In this document: in pieces, positions 51,345 through 63,730 of the stretch
How positions within the stretch are numbered: position 1 is the stretch's first letter
How the letters are laid out: every line of letters begins with the position of its first letter
NCBI GenBank assembly: GCA_030407315.1
Contig: JALQPE010001687.1
Coordinates: 124,001-188,000, forward strand
Source: Asparagopsis taxiformis
Lineage: Eukaryota; Rhodophyta; Florideophyceae; Bonnemaisoniales; Bonnemaisoniaceae
DNA: 64,000 bases
Direction of reading: 5' to 3'
Notes under the pieces: model-generated
Told to the model about the DNA's origin: nothing
Database searches by the model: none
What the model saw: the letters and a program-made list of their open reading frames with translations, nothing else
Position numbers and translations under genes: made by a program

Positions 51345-51474
51345 AAGACCTTTCCATGGAAGGTAGGCGAGGTATTTTGCTCGTTTGGGGTTTCAATATC
51401 ACACCAGATTTTCTGGAGAGCAGTGTCGTCTGTGCGCCGTTTGTGGCGAAAACGAAGGTGAGTACTGTCTCCAC

Positions 51475-52956
51475 TTAAAAATCCTCAAAGTCAACAGAAT
51501 CTGGCTCGAAATTGTAGAAGTTTGTCTGCTCATCATTATTCGACTCTTCTTCGCTGGTTGATTCGTTGTTCTCTGTAGCGAAGAAGGCGTTAAATCTCTC
51601 ATCGTCCTGATTTCTAAACAAAGCTTCTTCTGTTTGGATTGAGAGCTCAAAGAGAATCTGTTTTGTGCGGTTTGGGTTCTTCGAGATCATCCCGGCGACG
51701 TTTTGTACGATGTTTGGTCGTTGATCGCAGTCTTTGATGAAGTGATCCTTACTGCCGCAGTTGTGACAGGTTCGAGGGTTCCCGAAACGATCAATACCAT
51801 TTCTTCCAGCAGAATTGTTCATCCCAGAAGTATTTAGGGGCTTATTTGGAATAGAGGACTTAGATCTAGGCTTTCGAGGTCTGCCATATGTTCCTTGTCC
51901 TTGGTAGTGTATCCCAGAAGTTTGTTCTCGGAATTGGCTGTGGTTGTCACGGCGTCGAGCTTCCGTTTCTTCCTGTTCTTGTAACCAAGCTGCATCCAGT
52001 GCTGTATAGAGTTGTTGAAAGTCCCAAGGGGGGTTTGATGATTGGGAGGATGCTAGAGCATTTCGTGCCCAGCTGGCACCGACGACGGCTTTATACAGAT
52101 AGTCGACTTTGTCTTCTTCTGACCTGTGTGTCATTGGTCCTTGAGGAGAGTACCGTGTGATAGTTTCGCGGAGTTCTTCCAAGCCTTCGGCTATGGAGCA
52201 GTTTCGGCTCTTGATGATGCTGTTGAGTCGCAAACTCTGCAGGTATTTTCGTACCCTGTTTTGCCTAGTGATGTTATTAAACTCTTCTTGCATCATCTGA
52301 CAAGCGGATGCGAAGTCGTCGACAATGACGAGTACCTTGGTTCGGTAGAACCTTTTTGCTTCCCCATCGAAGATGTGGTGGAAGAATAGGAACTTCTCAC
52401 CGTGGTCTAAACCGTACTCGTTGGCTACTTCGAGATAGTTGTTTATGTGCTCGGTGATACTTTCACCTAACTTCCCGCTGAATTTTTCGGTGCTCTTAAA
52501 TCGAATAGCCATGTTGTGGGCTAGGTTTCGAGAGGGACCGTCCGCAATGTAACTATTTTGGGTCTCGTTTCCTTGCGAGCTCTGCGAGGGGGGTCGATGG
52601 TGAAGACTCTCGATGTTAGCAAGAGCACTCTCTTGATCTTGTCTTTGGTCGTATAGAGTGGCTGGTAGACCGTATACGACTCTATTGCTTTTAGGATGCT
52701 GTCGGTATTGAAATCCCATCGAGACCAAGTAGTCACGCAAGATGCGATGGAGTGTGTGGGGACCACTTAACGCTTCATGGCTGTACAGGACTTCAGGTGG
52801 TAAGTCCTGTCGTAAGTCCTGGATAGCGTCCTCGCTTGAGGGTTGTGGTTGAGCTAGAATGACGACACTCATGGATGACTTAATGGCATTATGGGCTGAC
52901 GAGATGGGGTTGTAGTCTATCAGGGTAGACTTGATCTTGTCTTGTGACGGAGCCAT
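51475..52956 (-). CDS. Gag of a second LTR retrotransposon, its pol missing
   Basis: 493 codons from ATG on the minus strand. A Ty3-like capsid (F-S-G-K-L-G-E-S, F-D-G-E-A-K-R-F-Y) leads to a CCHC knuckle, C-H-N-C-G-S-K-D-H-F-I-K-D-C, and an acidic tail. A second frame (51650-51399) overlaps the end, as expected for the start of pol. Pol would run on toward lower coordinates, but the chromovirus 3' LTR ends at 51344, and no pol continuation is found on the far side of that element (below 40476). So the element lost its pol through insertion plus deletion, or rearrangement. The Gag frame itself is intact. Confidence 0.8.
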   Translation of the reverse strand: MAPSQDKIKSTLIDYNPISSAHNAIKSSMSVVILAQPQPSSEDAIQDLRQDLPPEVLYSHEALSGPHTLHRILRDYLVSMGFQYRQHPKSNRVVYGLPATLYDQRQDQESALANIESLHHRPPSQSSQGNETQNSYIADGPSRNLAHNMAIRFKSTEKFSGKLGESITEHINNYLEVANEYGLDHGEKFLFFHHIFDGEAKRFYRTKVLVIVDDFASACQMMQEEFNNITRQNRVRKYLQSLRLNSIIKSRNCSIAEGLEELRETITRYSPQGPMTHRSEEDKVDYLYKAVVGASWARNALASSQSSNPPWDFQQLYTALDAAWLQEQEETEARRRDNHSQFREQTSGIHYQGQGTYGRPRKPRSKSSIPNKPLNTSGMNNSAGRNGIDRFGNPRTCHNCGSKDHFIKDCDQRPNIVQNVAGMISKNPNRTKQILFELSIQTEEALFRNQDDERFNAFFATENNESTSEEESNNDEQTNFYNFEPDSVDFEDF

Positions 52957-53053
52957 GATAGTGTATCACTACAGTGTAACAGTACTTCAAGTTTGTTGAA
53001 CCAATGTTTGGGGAGATAATCTAGAATTAGTGGCTTTCTAGAGAGATCAAATT

Positions 53054-53635
53054 TTATTGGTCCAACTTCTCTAGGTACTTGGCGTTACGAGATTCGCGTT
53101 CCTTCTGCTGATGTCCACGCGAAAATTTGTGCGTTTCTGCGTCGTTGAGGCTCTTGAACTGTAAGTTGCACAGTGAGCAGGGGTAGTAATTGTTTTTCTT
53201 GGCTTCAATTGCTGCAATTACTCGTTTATGCTTGGCACCGTTTTGGTGGATACGTAGTTGGTAAGCTGAGGACAGCTGTATCTCACACGTAGCACAGATG
53301 TGTTGCGCTTTTGGTTTCTGTTTTTTTGTGATTTTTGAAGTTGCTACGCGGAGTGTATTTACAGAGGCAGCCAGTGGCATCAACTGTAATTCGCGTCGGT
53401 TTGGATGCTTAGTAGGGGGCTTTGTTCGGGCTATGGGGTCCGAATTTGGCGGGTGGTCCGCGAGGTGGGCCCAGTCCTGCGATAGAACGGGCGTTGATGG
53501 CCTTGCCCGCTCGGGGGCCGGCTGGTCCTGTTCCGCGGTCCGAAGGGCCGCGTAATGCCGTTGCACGGCTTCCTCTCTTTCCTGTACGACGCGCGGGTCG
53601 TTCGAAGTCCGTTTCGCTCTTGCCACTGATTGCAA
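53054..53635 (-). CDS. Two U1/matrin-type C2H2 zinc fingers, unknown function
   Basis: 193 residues. The C-terminal half has C-A-T-C...H-Q-N-G-A-K-H and C-S-L-C...H-K-F-S-R-G-H, both C-x2-C-x12-H-x5-H, the spacing of U1-like fingers that usually bind double-stranded or structured RNA. The N-terminus is charged and proline-rich. It ends 98 bases upstream of the Gag ORF in the same direction, so it is either an extra 5' gene of that retrotransposon or a host gene into which the element inserted. Its intact frame suggests it is real. Confidence 0.6.
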   Translation of the reverse strand: MQSVARAKRTSNDPRVVQEREEAVQRHYAALRTAEQDQPAPERARPSTPVLSQDWAHLADHPPNSDPIARTKPPTKHPNRRELQLMPLAASVNTLRVATSKITKKQKPKAQHICATCEIQLSSAYQLRIHQNGAKHKRVIAAIEAKKNNYYPCSLCNLQFKSLNDAETHKFSRGHQQKERESRNAKYLEKLDQ

Positions 53636-53639
53636 AGTC

Positions 53640-54262
53640 AGTTTCTGAATAATCGGTCAAATTTCCAAATAACAAGTGTTCACTTACTATTTGGTGAACT
53701 GTAATATTGGTTATCCAATCAGATCAGAGATCCGCAGAGTATTTCACACAAATGTAAACGAGAAAGTCGTAGTACACTTATCGTGGAATGCTACTGATTA
53801 CGGTACCACCAAAGAGGAGTAGGTTGTATTTTCCAGAGGTCAGTTGAGTGATGCGGATTCCAGAGTCAACAAGACCACGCTTAGTCTAGACTGTCGTGAG
53901 CCTTAGTGTTTTCCGAAATTATTTGAAAGTTCCAATGATTGTTGATAGATTTCGTTCTGGTGTTGCAATGTTAATTCCAGAGTGGGCGAGTATGGTTGAG
54001 AGAGGTCGGGCAATTTGGTGTTTCTTGGGTGAAACAAATGATAACCGGTCAGAGCCTCGCGTTCGCGAATATGTCTGATCGAGGCAAACGCGGTCGCGTG
54101 TGATTTGCCAGTAGAATTGAGCTTGTGCTCCTTTTATTGTGTTGCTGGGTGTGCTTGTTGTGTCTTTTCTATCTCCGAGTTGGCTCTACCTGGAGTTCTT
54201 TATATGCTCTATCTGCCTTCACTCTACACCACAAACCTCCACCTTTGCCGACACTTAGACGT
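53640..54262. other. No gene recognised
   Basis: AT-rich spacer; small frames on both strands lack recognisable domains. Confidence 0.3.
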
Positions 54263-54650
54263 TTAGAAATGATCTCTGCCATGAAGTCTGAGCAATTTGT
54301 TGTAGCGAGTATTAGTCCAGAAAATTTCATTACAGTAGCTTGTACTGTTTACAGTGGCTTGAAGATTTCTGACATCAATGCAACCTTGGCCATCATATGT
54401 AGCGATGCTACGCATCCGTGACAAGGACTCGATATCCAACACGTGCTCCCAAAGCGCATACCACGCTTCGCGACCACGCGACATGAGCTGGAAGATGAAG
54501 TGATGCATTCTTCTCAGAAACCACTGTATTTCTTCGAGATCTTTGCGGAGTCGCTGCTCGTTGGGTAGGACAGGGGAGGCATTGGGGGATGAGTTGTGTG
54601 GTCGCTGTGTGAGTGAGTGGCAGGCACACGGGTTGGGTGAAAGTGTAACC
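54263..54650 (-). CDS. Possible small protein, unknown
   Basis: An open minus-strand frame with protein-like sequence: L-R-K-D-L-E-E-I-Q-W-F-L-R-R-M, then F-Q-L-M-S-R-G-R-E-A-W-Y-A-L-W-E. The only ATG is inside (54508), and the frame extends upstream without one to about 54650, so it may be a downstream exon. No family recognised; the call is tentative. Confidence 0.25.
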
Positions 54651-55284
54651 TTCGTTCAATGGAATGTAGCGCGGTTGATTGTATGGGTGAATGTGTGAGG
54701 AGGACTTGCAATATTGTTATATTCACAGTGTGGAAGCATAGAAGAGAGGGAGAGAGAGGGTGGGGAGCGATAGAAAACACAATTGTGTTATATTGTATTG
54801 TAGATTAGTAAACGGATGAGATGAAGAAATGTCGAGATGAAATTGGTATGGGTACCCTCAGGGTAGCAGAGTTGGCTGTAAAGTTTGGAAAAAAAAGGGG
54901 CTGCCAGTCAAAGCAACGGTGGTGGATTTGCATGTGAATTTTGTTGTACGTCGAAATCTCAATTTCAAGCGGTGGCCACTTAATGTCAGCTGTCACCGCA
55001 TTCCCGTATTCCAAAGGCATTTTAGAGCTCCTCGCATCAATGCCTCCCGCAATCGAGCATGTGCCACTCCGTCGACCGTCCAACATGCATCACTTTCAGT
55101 CAACCTCTCATATCAACAACGCGGCTCTTTCTCCTTCCCCCCATGCACATCCTGCACTCTCCACTCCTCTAGCTTTGCATCCACACTCGCGACTATCTAT
55201 ACCTGTCTCCAACGACATGCTTGCCCAATCCGACCTGCGCAATATAGCGCTACCACAACTGCTGCACGCCATCAACCCGCCCTC
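54651..55284. other. Upstream region of the bZIP gene
   Basis: AT-rich then C-rich. The bZIP frame is open back to 54919 without a good ATG start there. I see no other gene; it probably holds the bZIP promoter and 5' untranslated region. Confidence 0.35.
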
Positions 55285-56349
55285 ATGGACCACTTCAGTC
55301 TCGATGCTCCGCAAATCCTCTCCGCACTTCTCAAGCAGGAGGTCAGACCCAAGCCGTGTTTGCCACATGACCCCAACCCCGTCCCGCCATCCCATGCGAA
55401 CAACCTCGACGCCATCCTCGATGAAGTTGTTAGCGGAGCTTCAAGCTTCGTATCCACCACTTCTCACACCCTCCCAACCGTGCAACCACCCACATCACTT
55501 CAATCCCTCCAACAACCTCCCCCATCCGTGCAGCCCGTACAAACACAACCTCCCGTCGTGCCTGTCCTTGCTCCAAATACACACCGTACACAATTGCAAT
55601 CCATACCGTCGCAAACTACAAATCCGTCATCTACGCGCGTTGCAATGGCCGCAGCTGCCGCCGCTGCTGCTGCCGCCGCCGCGGGCGTTGCCGCTCCCCT
55701 CAAGTCATCTTCGCCGCTTCCCGGCCATACCAAAGTGAGCGAGAAGCGCTCAAGGTCGCGATTCATGGATACACAACAACAACAACAACCGGTTGCACAT
55801 CCCGCTCCAGCTGGTCAGTATAAACAGATGCAGTTGCCGACTATGCCCGTCACAAGTGCAAATGAGAGCTCGCTCAACTCGGTTGTCAAGATGGAGAATA
55901 TTACGCCTGTAAAGATAGAAGCCTCCGCACAGGAAGATGCAGATACCGACATGGTTGGTTTCGACGGCGCAGAGCAAGATCCTGATGTCAAAAAGGCAAT
56001 GCGCGCGGAGCGGAACAGGCAAAGCGCAGCTGCAAGTCGCGAACGGAAAAAACATCAGATCAAAGAACTGGAACGTCGTGTCACGATGTTGTCACAGGAA
56101 AACGCGCAGTTGCAGGTAGGACAATTGCAAGCCATCAGGGCCCGACTGGACAAGGAGCGAAACCTTCTACAGGAAAACAAAGAACTGAAGCGTAAGGTAG
56201 CGTTCCGAGATAAGGAAATTGAGACATTATCAAGAGCACTTGAATCGCAGCGCTTGAAAAATGGTACATCGTCTGATACAGGTCTGAAACGACCAAGTAC
56301 GTGGGATGCTGTGGATTGGAAAACTAGAAATGTTGTGACATCTGGCTAA
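55285..56349 (+). CDS. bZIP transcription factor
   Basis: 355 residues from the ATG at 55285 (M-D-H-F-S-L-D-A-P-Q). I prefer this start because earlier sequence in frame has no suitable ATG near a protein-like N-terminus. The N-terminal half is rich in P, S, T and Q, with an alanine run (~residues 121-133) and a glutamine run, typical of activation regions. The bZIP lies at ~235-300: basic region N-R-Q-S-A-A-A-S-R-E-R-K-K-H, fitting N-x7-R, followed by leucine heptads (L-E-R-R-V-T-M-L, Q-E-N-A-Q-L). It would bind DNA as a dimer in the nucleus. No introns are evident. It is the first host gene after the mobile-element region. Confidence 0.85.
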   Translation: MDHFSLDAPQILSALLKQEVRPKPCLPHDPNPVPPSHANNLDAILDEVVSGASSFVSTTSHTLPTVQPPTSLQSLQQPPPSVQPVQTQPPVVPVLAPNTHRTQLQSIPSQTTNPSSTRVAMAAAAAAAAAAAAGVAAPLKSSSPLPGHTKVSEKRSRSRFMDTQQQQQPVAHPAPAGQYKQMQLPTMPVTSANESSLNSVVKMENITPVKIEASAQEDADTDMVGFDGAEQDPDVKKAMRAERNRQSAAASRERKKHQIKELERRVTMLSQENAQLQVGQLQAIRARLDKERNLLQENKELKRKVAFRDKEIETLSRALESQRLKNGTSSDTGLKRPSTWDAVDWKTRNVVTSG

Positions 56350-58785
56350 TGTGCAGAGTGCAAGTGACTGTAGTTACTTCAGTGCAAGTTTGTACTCTGA
56401 AGTGTTAGCTGAGGCGCGCAATCTAGAGCTATTGCCGTGTCCTTGCCTATCTAAGCGCATGATCGTTGTGTAAATAAATTGTTATAAACGCTTCTTCAAA
56501 GTTGGGTCCTCTTTTCTTCTCGAGCTCACCTTCCAAGATATCTTCCCTTTAGCTTCAGTTTTTCCTATCAATCAGCTGAAATAGGTTGGCTTTGAATATC
56601 TGTCAGTCCCTTTCTACTTCCCCCTCCCCCGCTGAGCTTGAGGGGGTGCTACTAACGAGCCCAAGTGCAAACAGGACACAGAGTTCAAATAGACGCCTTC
56701 AACATACCAGCAAAACCGAATAAAAACCTTTTCAACGTAGCCCTTCTCGCAATACGAAATTACAGTGTAAATCGGGTGCCGGACTCTTTGGAACTGCCGA
56801 ATTATTTTGTCCTGCGGGGGAGGGGGGCCTAGTTTCCCATTTTGTCAGTTTCACTAAAGTCGCCGCACATTCCTTTTCCATTGGCAAAGTTCTCCGTTAT
56901 TTGACCCCCGGACAATGTTATCCCATCTAAGGGGTCAGCTTCAGCTTATTATAGGGATGAATTCAAAATAGTATCAGATACTTACCATACATGACTTTAT
57001 CGAAGGTGTTCTTTTAGAACAGAGACCTTCGACACAATTTCTTCATACAAGTTTGGCCCCTAACTCCTCTTACTTTCTCCAAAACGCCATCAACAGACTT
57101 GTAGCCTTCCCAGTCTCATACGAATTTTCAGTGCTACCAAATCCCATTCTGTCTCCACATTCACTAAACGTAGTAGCAATTGGTATCCCGTATATCCAAG
57201 CTCCATAGTCGAACTAAATGCTTCCTCCAGTTTACTTTAACGATTCCTCGCGTCGAAGCATTTTGAATTCCAGGCGGTTTGCCTTGTGTTTTCCTGAAAC
57301 GTAGTTGCCTCTCCTTTGCAAACTTTAGAGGACTTCAGTCGCTCTTAACCAGGAATAGCGATCAACTTCGTAAGGCATCACAAGCTGTCATGTTCCATTA
57401 CCTTGTGATCTGCTTGAATGAATTTGCGCCTATAAGAGCCAAATGCCTCCTGTTGCCTCCTTTCCATGCCCGTCTCCATAGCTTCTCTGATCCAGGAGCT
57501 GATGGTAACAGGGCACTCTCCGCTTCTTCTTTATCGATACGCAAGATCCCAGTGATAGATACATCATTGAGCGCTTGGCATTTGAAAGCCTCTTGCTTTC
57601 CGAATCAATATCTACGGCTGAATTTCTGAAAGCGGTATGTTGTTATTCCTCCTAAACAAAGATTACCTCTTACTATCGTAGGCTCGTCAAAATGAATTTG
57701 ATTAGCTCTAATTGAACTTGTACTTTCCGCAGTTCCAGCAATCGATGTCTTCAATTCCTTCAAGAATCTAGAGTGCTATCTTTAGATTGAGATGTATCGT
57801 GCTTCACTGCAGGCCGCAGACAGCGGTTCTCCGCAATTGCATTTTGGCTGAGGACTAATTTGCAGGTACATAATCATTGGTTGATTGTGCTCGAGTAGGT
57901 CTGCTCCGATGGCATTCACTCATCACTGCTGAGAACAGAGTGGGTGTGCACGAAATGTGACTGTTCTATATCTATCTTTTCGCATTGATTGGGATTCGTC
58001 TTTTCCTGTGACACGCAGCTGCGATCCCGACAGTTCGGTTACTGCCGCGTTCAGCACCTATTGACTGCGTTTCAAATATGTAGAGCATAGTCAATTTTGA
58101 CCTGCTCGTTTTGCTTATGGTATGTGCAGTTCACTTCCCGTAGTACCAGCTTGTGTGTGAATTCACCCCCATAGATATCTCCTCGAATAGTGCAGCTATT
58201 GTGAGATACGTGTTGCTTGAGGTCGTTACATATTTCACTCTCCCACCAGTACTCCACCTCGTCGCGTGCATACGATTGGAAGTAGTCAGCTGAATACGGT
58301 AAACACAATGAATTCAAAACGCACCAAATTCGATATGAGAGACTTTTCTTGATCACAACCACTTCATACCATCCGTATCAGATATCCCGTCCCGGCTTCC
58401 CGTTCCAAGCTTATCCTGCCCCAAAATACTAGCGACCACGATCGGTCTCGAAATATTTCATTTCCAGAAGCTCAAGCCAAAATTCAAGTGGACAATCGCA
58501 TCAGGCGGGAAGGAGGTTTGGGATATGGCGTGTTTATACGGATTGTTCAAAGTGGCGATAACGCAGCAGACACAGTCATCTATCGATTTGAAGCATATTT
58601 TGCAGTTGAAAAAAGTCTACGAGATTTAATCCCAAACTTTTAGGTCGCCGGAGATTGATCAATTTCTGTGCAGGTGCTACATCTTCCAACCTTATGCTTC
58701 CTACTCTTCAATCGAATCCCTCCAAACCAGGAAACTCTTTCCCTGAAAAAAACGTTGGAAGCGCAGTTCATCTAAAGTCACAAAC
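56350..58785. other. 2.4 kb without a supported gene
   Basis: Small frames (57279-57629 plus, 58072-58362 minus) show no recognisable domains. The bZIP transcript may end near AATAAA at 56475-56480... the AATAAATTG word there follows the stop by ~125 bases. Otherwise AT-rich intergenic DNA, perhaps including decayed elements. Confidence 0.35.
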
Positions 58786-58931
58786 ATGACGGCTAGAGTA
58801 TCTTGCTTTCAAATCCCAAGCATTGCGACCCTATCAAAAGAGCCCATCGCGCAATTAACAGCAAACCTCCCGCCTATGCACTGCCGAGCCGAACCATCAA
58901 ATTTGCACAGCCCCGACGGCTTGTGAAATCC

Positions 58932-59852
58932 ATGCAGGTAGCGGACAAGCCATCTACGCCAGATGATCGCAAACGTGGAATGCGGCCCAAGCAAAGTCTG
59001 GGGCAGAATTTTCTGCGAGACCACAACATTATCAACAAAATTGTGAACGAATTCGGCGCCAGTAAGGAGCTCTTATGCGCGGACGCACGCGTCGTTGAAG
59101 TCGGACCTGGTCTGGGAGCGTTGACGGATCGGTTATTAGAGAGACATCCCGACATGTTTGCCATAGAAATTGACCAACGCGCAGTCGCACACCTCAGAGA
59201 TAAGTATCCACATCTGGAGGTCTGTCACGCAGATGTACTTGACACTGATTGGAGTGGTTTGTCGAGAGCTAACGCTGCGCCATTGGCCGTTATCGGCAAT
59301 CTGCCCTACAACATTGTGTCGCAAATTTTGTTCTCAATGCTCGAGGCGCCTGCGGGTGCAATTGGCGTTGCAGTCGTCATGATGCAGAAAGAGGTTGCAG
59401 AGAGGATTGTTGCTCGAACGCGCACAAAAGCATATGGAATTCTGTCCGTCGTGGGACAATTGTATTCTAAACCGAAGATTTTGTTCTCAGTACCGAATAC
59501 TGCGTTTTATCCAAAGCCGGATGTAACGTCTGCAATGGTCAGGTTCGAATTTCGGCCAGATCCGTGCTTGGACGTTCGCAATACTACACTTACTGCTTCG
59601 TTGAGGAGGGTTGTTCGTACTGCGTTTAATCAGAGGAGAAAGGTACTGCGTAATTCACTTAGAATTCTCTGTGAAGAGGTTGACCTGCAATTACCCGAAC
59701 ACTGGGCTATGAAACGAGCGGAAGAACTCCCACCAGCAGATTTTGTGAAAATAACAGAGTACTTGTTCCAGAAGGAACTGGCCGAAGCTGACATTGTTGC
59801 AGCTGGAGAGAATCCTGTGACAGTTTGGAGAAAGCTTGCACCGTTAAAATGA
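58932..59852 (+). CDS. KsgA/Dim1-type 16S-like rRNA dimethyladenosine transferase, probably organellar
   Basis: Dimethylates two adjacent adenines near the 3' end of small-subunit rRNA using S-adenosylmethionine. Motifs: S-L-G-Q-N-F-L-R-D at the start of the catalytic domain, V-E-V-G-P-G-L-G-A-L-T (motif I), E-I-D-Q-R-A-V, D-V-L, G-N-L-P-Y-N-I (motif IV with the NLPY signature) and F-N-Q-R-R-K-V-L-R-N-S-L at the C-terminus. The first in-frame ATG is 58932, leaving only a short pre-domain. The frame is open from 58797, and an ATG at 58786 in another frame encodes a transit peptide-like stretch, so a spliced or longer start is possible. Bacterial-type sequence suggests a plastid (PFC1-like) or mitochondrial enzyme. 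It is followed 208 bases later by mnmG on the same strand. Confidence 0.88.
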   Translation: MQVADKPSTPDDRKRGMRPKQSLGQNFLRDHNIINKIVNEFGASKELLCADARVVEVGPGLGALTDRLLERHPDMFAIEIDQRAVAHLRDKYPHLEVCHADVLDTDWSGLSRANAAPLAVIGNLPYNIVSQILFSMLEAPAGAIGVAVVMMQKEVAERIVARTRTKAYGILSVVGQLYSKPKILFSVPNTAFYPKPDVTSAMVRFEFRPDPCLDVRNTTLTASLRRVVRTAFNQRRKVLRNSLRILCEEVDLQLPEHWAMKRAEELPPADFVKITEYLFQKELAEADIVAAGENPVTVWRKLAPLK

Positions 59853-60060
59853 CCAACGATATGTGTATATCCACCGGTAGTAATGAGACTTGATATGCTC
59901 AATTTCACCATGAGTACCACGTTACCGAGGGTAGTTCTTGGCTTATTTTATTGAAATTCAACATATTCGATTTGTTTCCGGGATCTCCGCCTATTTCCAT
60001 CTCCCATCTCTTCAGGCTCCGCATCCTCAGGTATTGTCTAGACTAGTTCAACCACTAACC

Positions 60061-62211
60061 ATGGCGTCATTCATAGCTTCTTTGGTGCTGGGCACTAAGA
60101 AATGGAACACAGGGGCGTCTGAAAGAGTTCAACCTTCGCAATCTCAGCGCAGCGCTCAGAAGAGAACACGAGCCTTTTCACCCAAATCACATCCACTCCC
60201 ACATGGAGCACGCTCCCCTCCCTCCATGGTCAGACTTGCAGATTCGCGAGGAAGCATCACATGGGATGAAACAGAATACGATGTTATCGTAGTAGGAGCA
60301 GGTCATGCGGGCTGCGAGGCAGCCCTGGCTTCCTCTTTCCGTGGAGCTCGCACCCTCCTCATCACTCTGAATTTGGATCGAATCGCATGGCAGCCTTGCA
60401 ATCCTGCAGTTGGAGGCCCAGCAAAGTCGACATTAGTGCACGAAGTAGATGCAATGGGCGGTTGGATTGGTAAGGTTGCTGACCGAACATATCTGCAGCG
60501 TCGCATTCTCAATAGGTCGAAAGGGCCTGCTGTTTGGGCTCTACGCGCACAGACGGATAAGCGAGAGTATTCAGAGGTGATGACGCGTATTTTGAATGAG
60601 AGAAGTGACAGTCCTGAGGGGAACTTGGACATCAGGGAAGGAATGGTGCATGACCTCGTTCTGGGTGAGAACGATGATATTGTTGGCGTCACGACATACT
60701 TTGGTTCCGCCTTTCGCACAAAGACGGTAATTCTGACAACTGGAACTTTTCTTGGAGGCACAATTTGGGTGGGCGCCAAATCAATGCCTGCGGGGCGTTC
60801 AGGTGAAATGCCGTCTTTCGGTCTCACTGAAACTCTGCAAGGTCTCGGGTTTGAGACAGGGCGTTTGAAAACAGGCACTCCATCTCGCGTCGATTCCAGA
60901 AGTGTGGATTATTCCAAAATGCAGCCTCAAGGTTCTGACGAAGATGATCACTGGTTCAGCTTTGATCCAGCAGAGTGGGTCCCACGCGATACAATGAGTT
61001 GCTACCTCACGAGAACAACGGAAGCGACACATAAATTGATTCGCGATAACCTGCATCGAACGCCAAAATATGGAGGCTTCCTGGAGTCTAAAGGTCCACG
61101 TTACTGTCCGAGCATAGAAGACAAGATTGTGCGTTTTGCAGATCGTGGGTCGCATCAAATATTTATAGAGCCAGAGGGCAGAACAATTCCAGAACTATAC
61201 ATTCAGGGATGCAGCACGGGATTACCAGAGGATGTCCAGGTCGCTTTGTTACGAACGATTCCAGGATTGGAACAGGCTAAAATGGTGCGCCCTGCGTATT
61301 CAGTAGATTACGATTACATTCCTGCCACGCAACTATCAACTACAATGATGAGTAAGAGGTGTGATGGCCTTTTCCTCGCTGGTCAGGTTTGCGGCACAAC
61401 TGGATATGAAGAAGCTTCTGCGCAAGGGCTTCTCGCCGGCATCAATGCCTCCCGCAGGGCACAGGGTGAAAACATGGTTTCTCTCACTAGGGAAAGTTCA
61501 TTCATTGGAACTATGGTGGATGATCTCTGCACCAAGGAATTATTAGAGCCGTACCGAGTCCTTACTTCACGCTCTGAATATAGGTTGCTTTTGAGAGCTG
61601 ATAACGCTGATGAGCGCATGACTCCTTTGGCAAGATCTTTGGGTATGATTGATGATTATCGATGGGAGCTGTTTAATTCAAAATCAATGCGTCTTCGAGA
61701 AGAGTTATCCCGACTTGAAAGCTCTCGAATCGTGGGGACAAGTGATATTGCAAACCAACTTCGGCATATTTCCGTAGCGACCATCCATCAGAGCTCTACT
61801 CTCTCGGAAGTGCTACGCCAACCCGGTGTGCACTATAATCATTTGGAAAGTATTGGATTAGGTGGCAAATTAAGAGACCCTTACGAGCGTGATCGTGTTG
61901 AAACTGAGGTTAAGTATGAAGGTTATATTAGACGCCAAATGGATGAGATTGAGAAAGCGAAGAAAGCTTCTTCAAAGCCGATCGGTGCAAATCTGGACTA
62001 TTCGACAATCAAGGGTTTACGGCGTGAGGCACAAGAAAAGCTCTCGAAAATTCGTCCTGAAACTCTTGGTCAGGCAGCAAGAATTGGTGGTGTCAATCCA
62101 GCAGATGTTGCAGTCCTGACTGTTCACATTGAGAAATTGAAGAGCTTGGAGAAACGTGAACCGATTACACCAGTTTTGCGCGGCACGGAAAAAGAAGCGA
62201 CTGTGAGATGA
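60061..62211 (+). CDS. mnmG: MnmG/GidA tRNA uridine carboxymethylaminomethyl-modification enzyme, organellar
   Basis: 716 residues from ATG 60061. With MnmE it forms the cmnm5 group on wobble U34 of certain tRNAs, using FAD. The N-terminal ~60 residues are basic and S-rich, fitting an organelle-targeting peptide. The FAD-binding motif [12 protein letters not shown] follows, then the family signature [13 protein letters not shown] and [10 protein letters not shown]. Later come G-T-F-L-G-G-T-I and [17 protein letters not shown], and the C-terminal helical domain ends with [10 protein letters not shown]. Length and motif order are complete compared with the bacterial ~630 residues plus a transit peptide. 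It lies in tandem with the KsgA gene. Confidence 0.93.
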   Translation: MASFIASLVLGTKKWNTGASERVQPSQSQRSAQKRTRAFSPKSHPLPHGARSPPSMVRLADSRGSITWDETEYDVIVVGAGHAGCEAALASSFRGARTLLITLNLDRIAWQPCNPAVGGPAKSTLVHEVDAMGGWIGKVADRTYLQRRILNRSKGPAVWALRAQTDKREYSEVMTRILNERSDSPEGNLDIREGMVHDLVLGENDDIVGVTTYFGSAFRTKTVILTTGTFLGGTIWVGAKSMPAGRSGEMPSFGLTETLQGLGFETGRLKTGTPSRVDSRSVDYSKMQPQGSDEDDHWFSFDPAEWVPRDTMSCYLTRTTEATHKLIRDNLHRTPKYGGFLESKGPRYCPSIEDKIVRFADRGSHQIFIEPEGRTIPELYIQGCSTGLPEDVQVALLRTIPGLEQAKMVRPAYSVDYDYIPATQLSTTMMSKRCDGLFLAGQVCGTTGYEEASAQGLLAGINASRRAQGENMVSLTRESSFIGTMVDDLCTKELLEPYRVLTSRSEYRLLLRADNADERMTPLARSLGMIDDYRWELFNSKSMRLREELSRLESSRIVGTSDIANQLRHISVATIHQSSTLSEVLRQPGVHYNHLESIGLGGKLRDPYERDRVETEVKYEGYIRRQMDEIEKAKKASSKPIGANLDYSTIKGLRREAQEKLSKIRPETLGQAARIGGVNPADVAVLTVHIEKLKSLEKREPITPVLRGTEKEATVR

Positions 62212-62560
62212 ACCTTACGTGAAAATGGCTAGATTGTTCTTCGATTTGACTACAGACCAGCGTGGAAGATTGAGCACTAGCAACGCGAACTGTGGTTTCG
62301 GCTGATGTCACGACATAAATGAGTTCATGGATATATAGGGAAACAAAATTGTACAGCTACTTGCGACTGAATCATCACCAACGGTTTCTGGCCTCAGAAC
62401 AAGAGGGATCCATATATTTAACATGACCGGCGCTCAAAAATGATGCTGCTAGGCAACCTATAGACTGATGTACTGTTACAATAGGCCGGAAAGCCTCGTA
62501 GTTAACTGGGTAGTACTGGGGATATTCACAGGAAGAATAATAGAACTGAAGACAAGAGCA
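62212..62560. other. Convergent intergenic region
   Basis: Lies between the tail-to-tail mnmG and DPM1 genes. No feature is recognised; it should hold both polyadenylation sites. Confidence 0.3.

Positions 62561-63730
<1,170 letters not shown>

Noticed and set aside
40471..51349. Target-site duplication of the chromovirus
   Set aside because: AAGAT and AAGAC do not match exactly and the right flank is a truncated element, so it is unsafe.
57279..57629. 116-codon frame as a host gene
   Set aside because: No motif, poor composition, isolated in AT-rich DNA.
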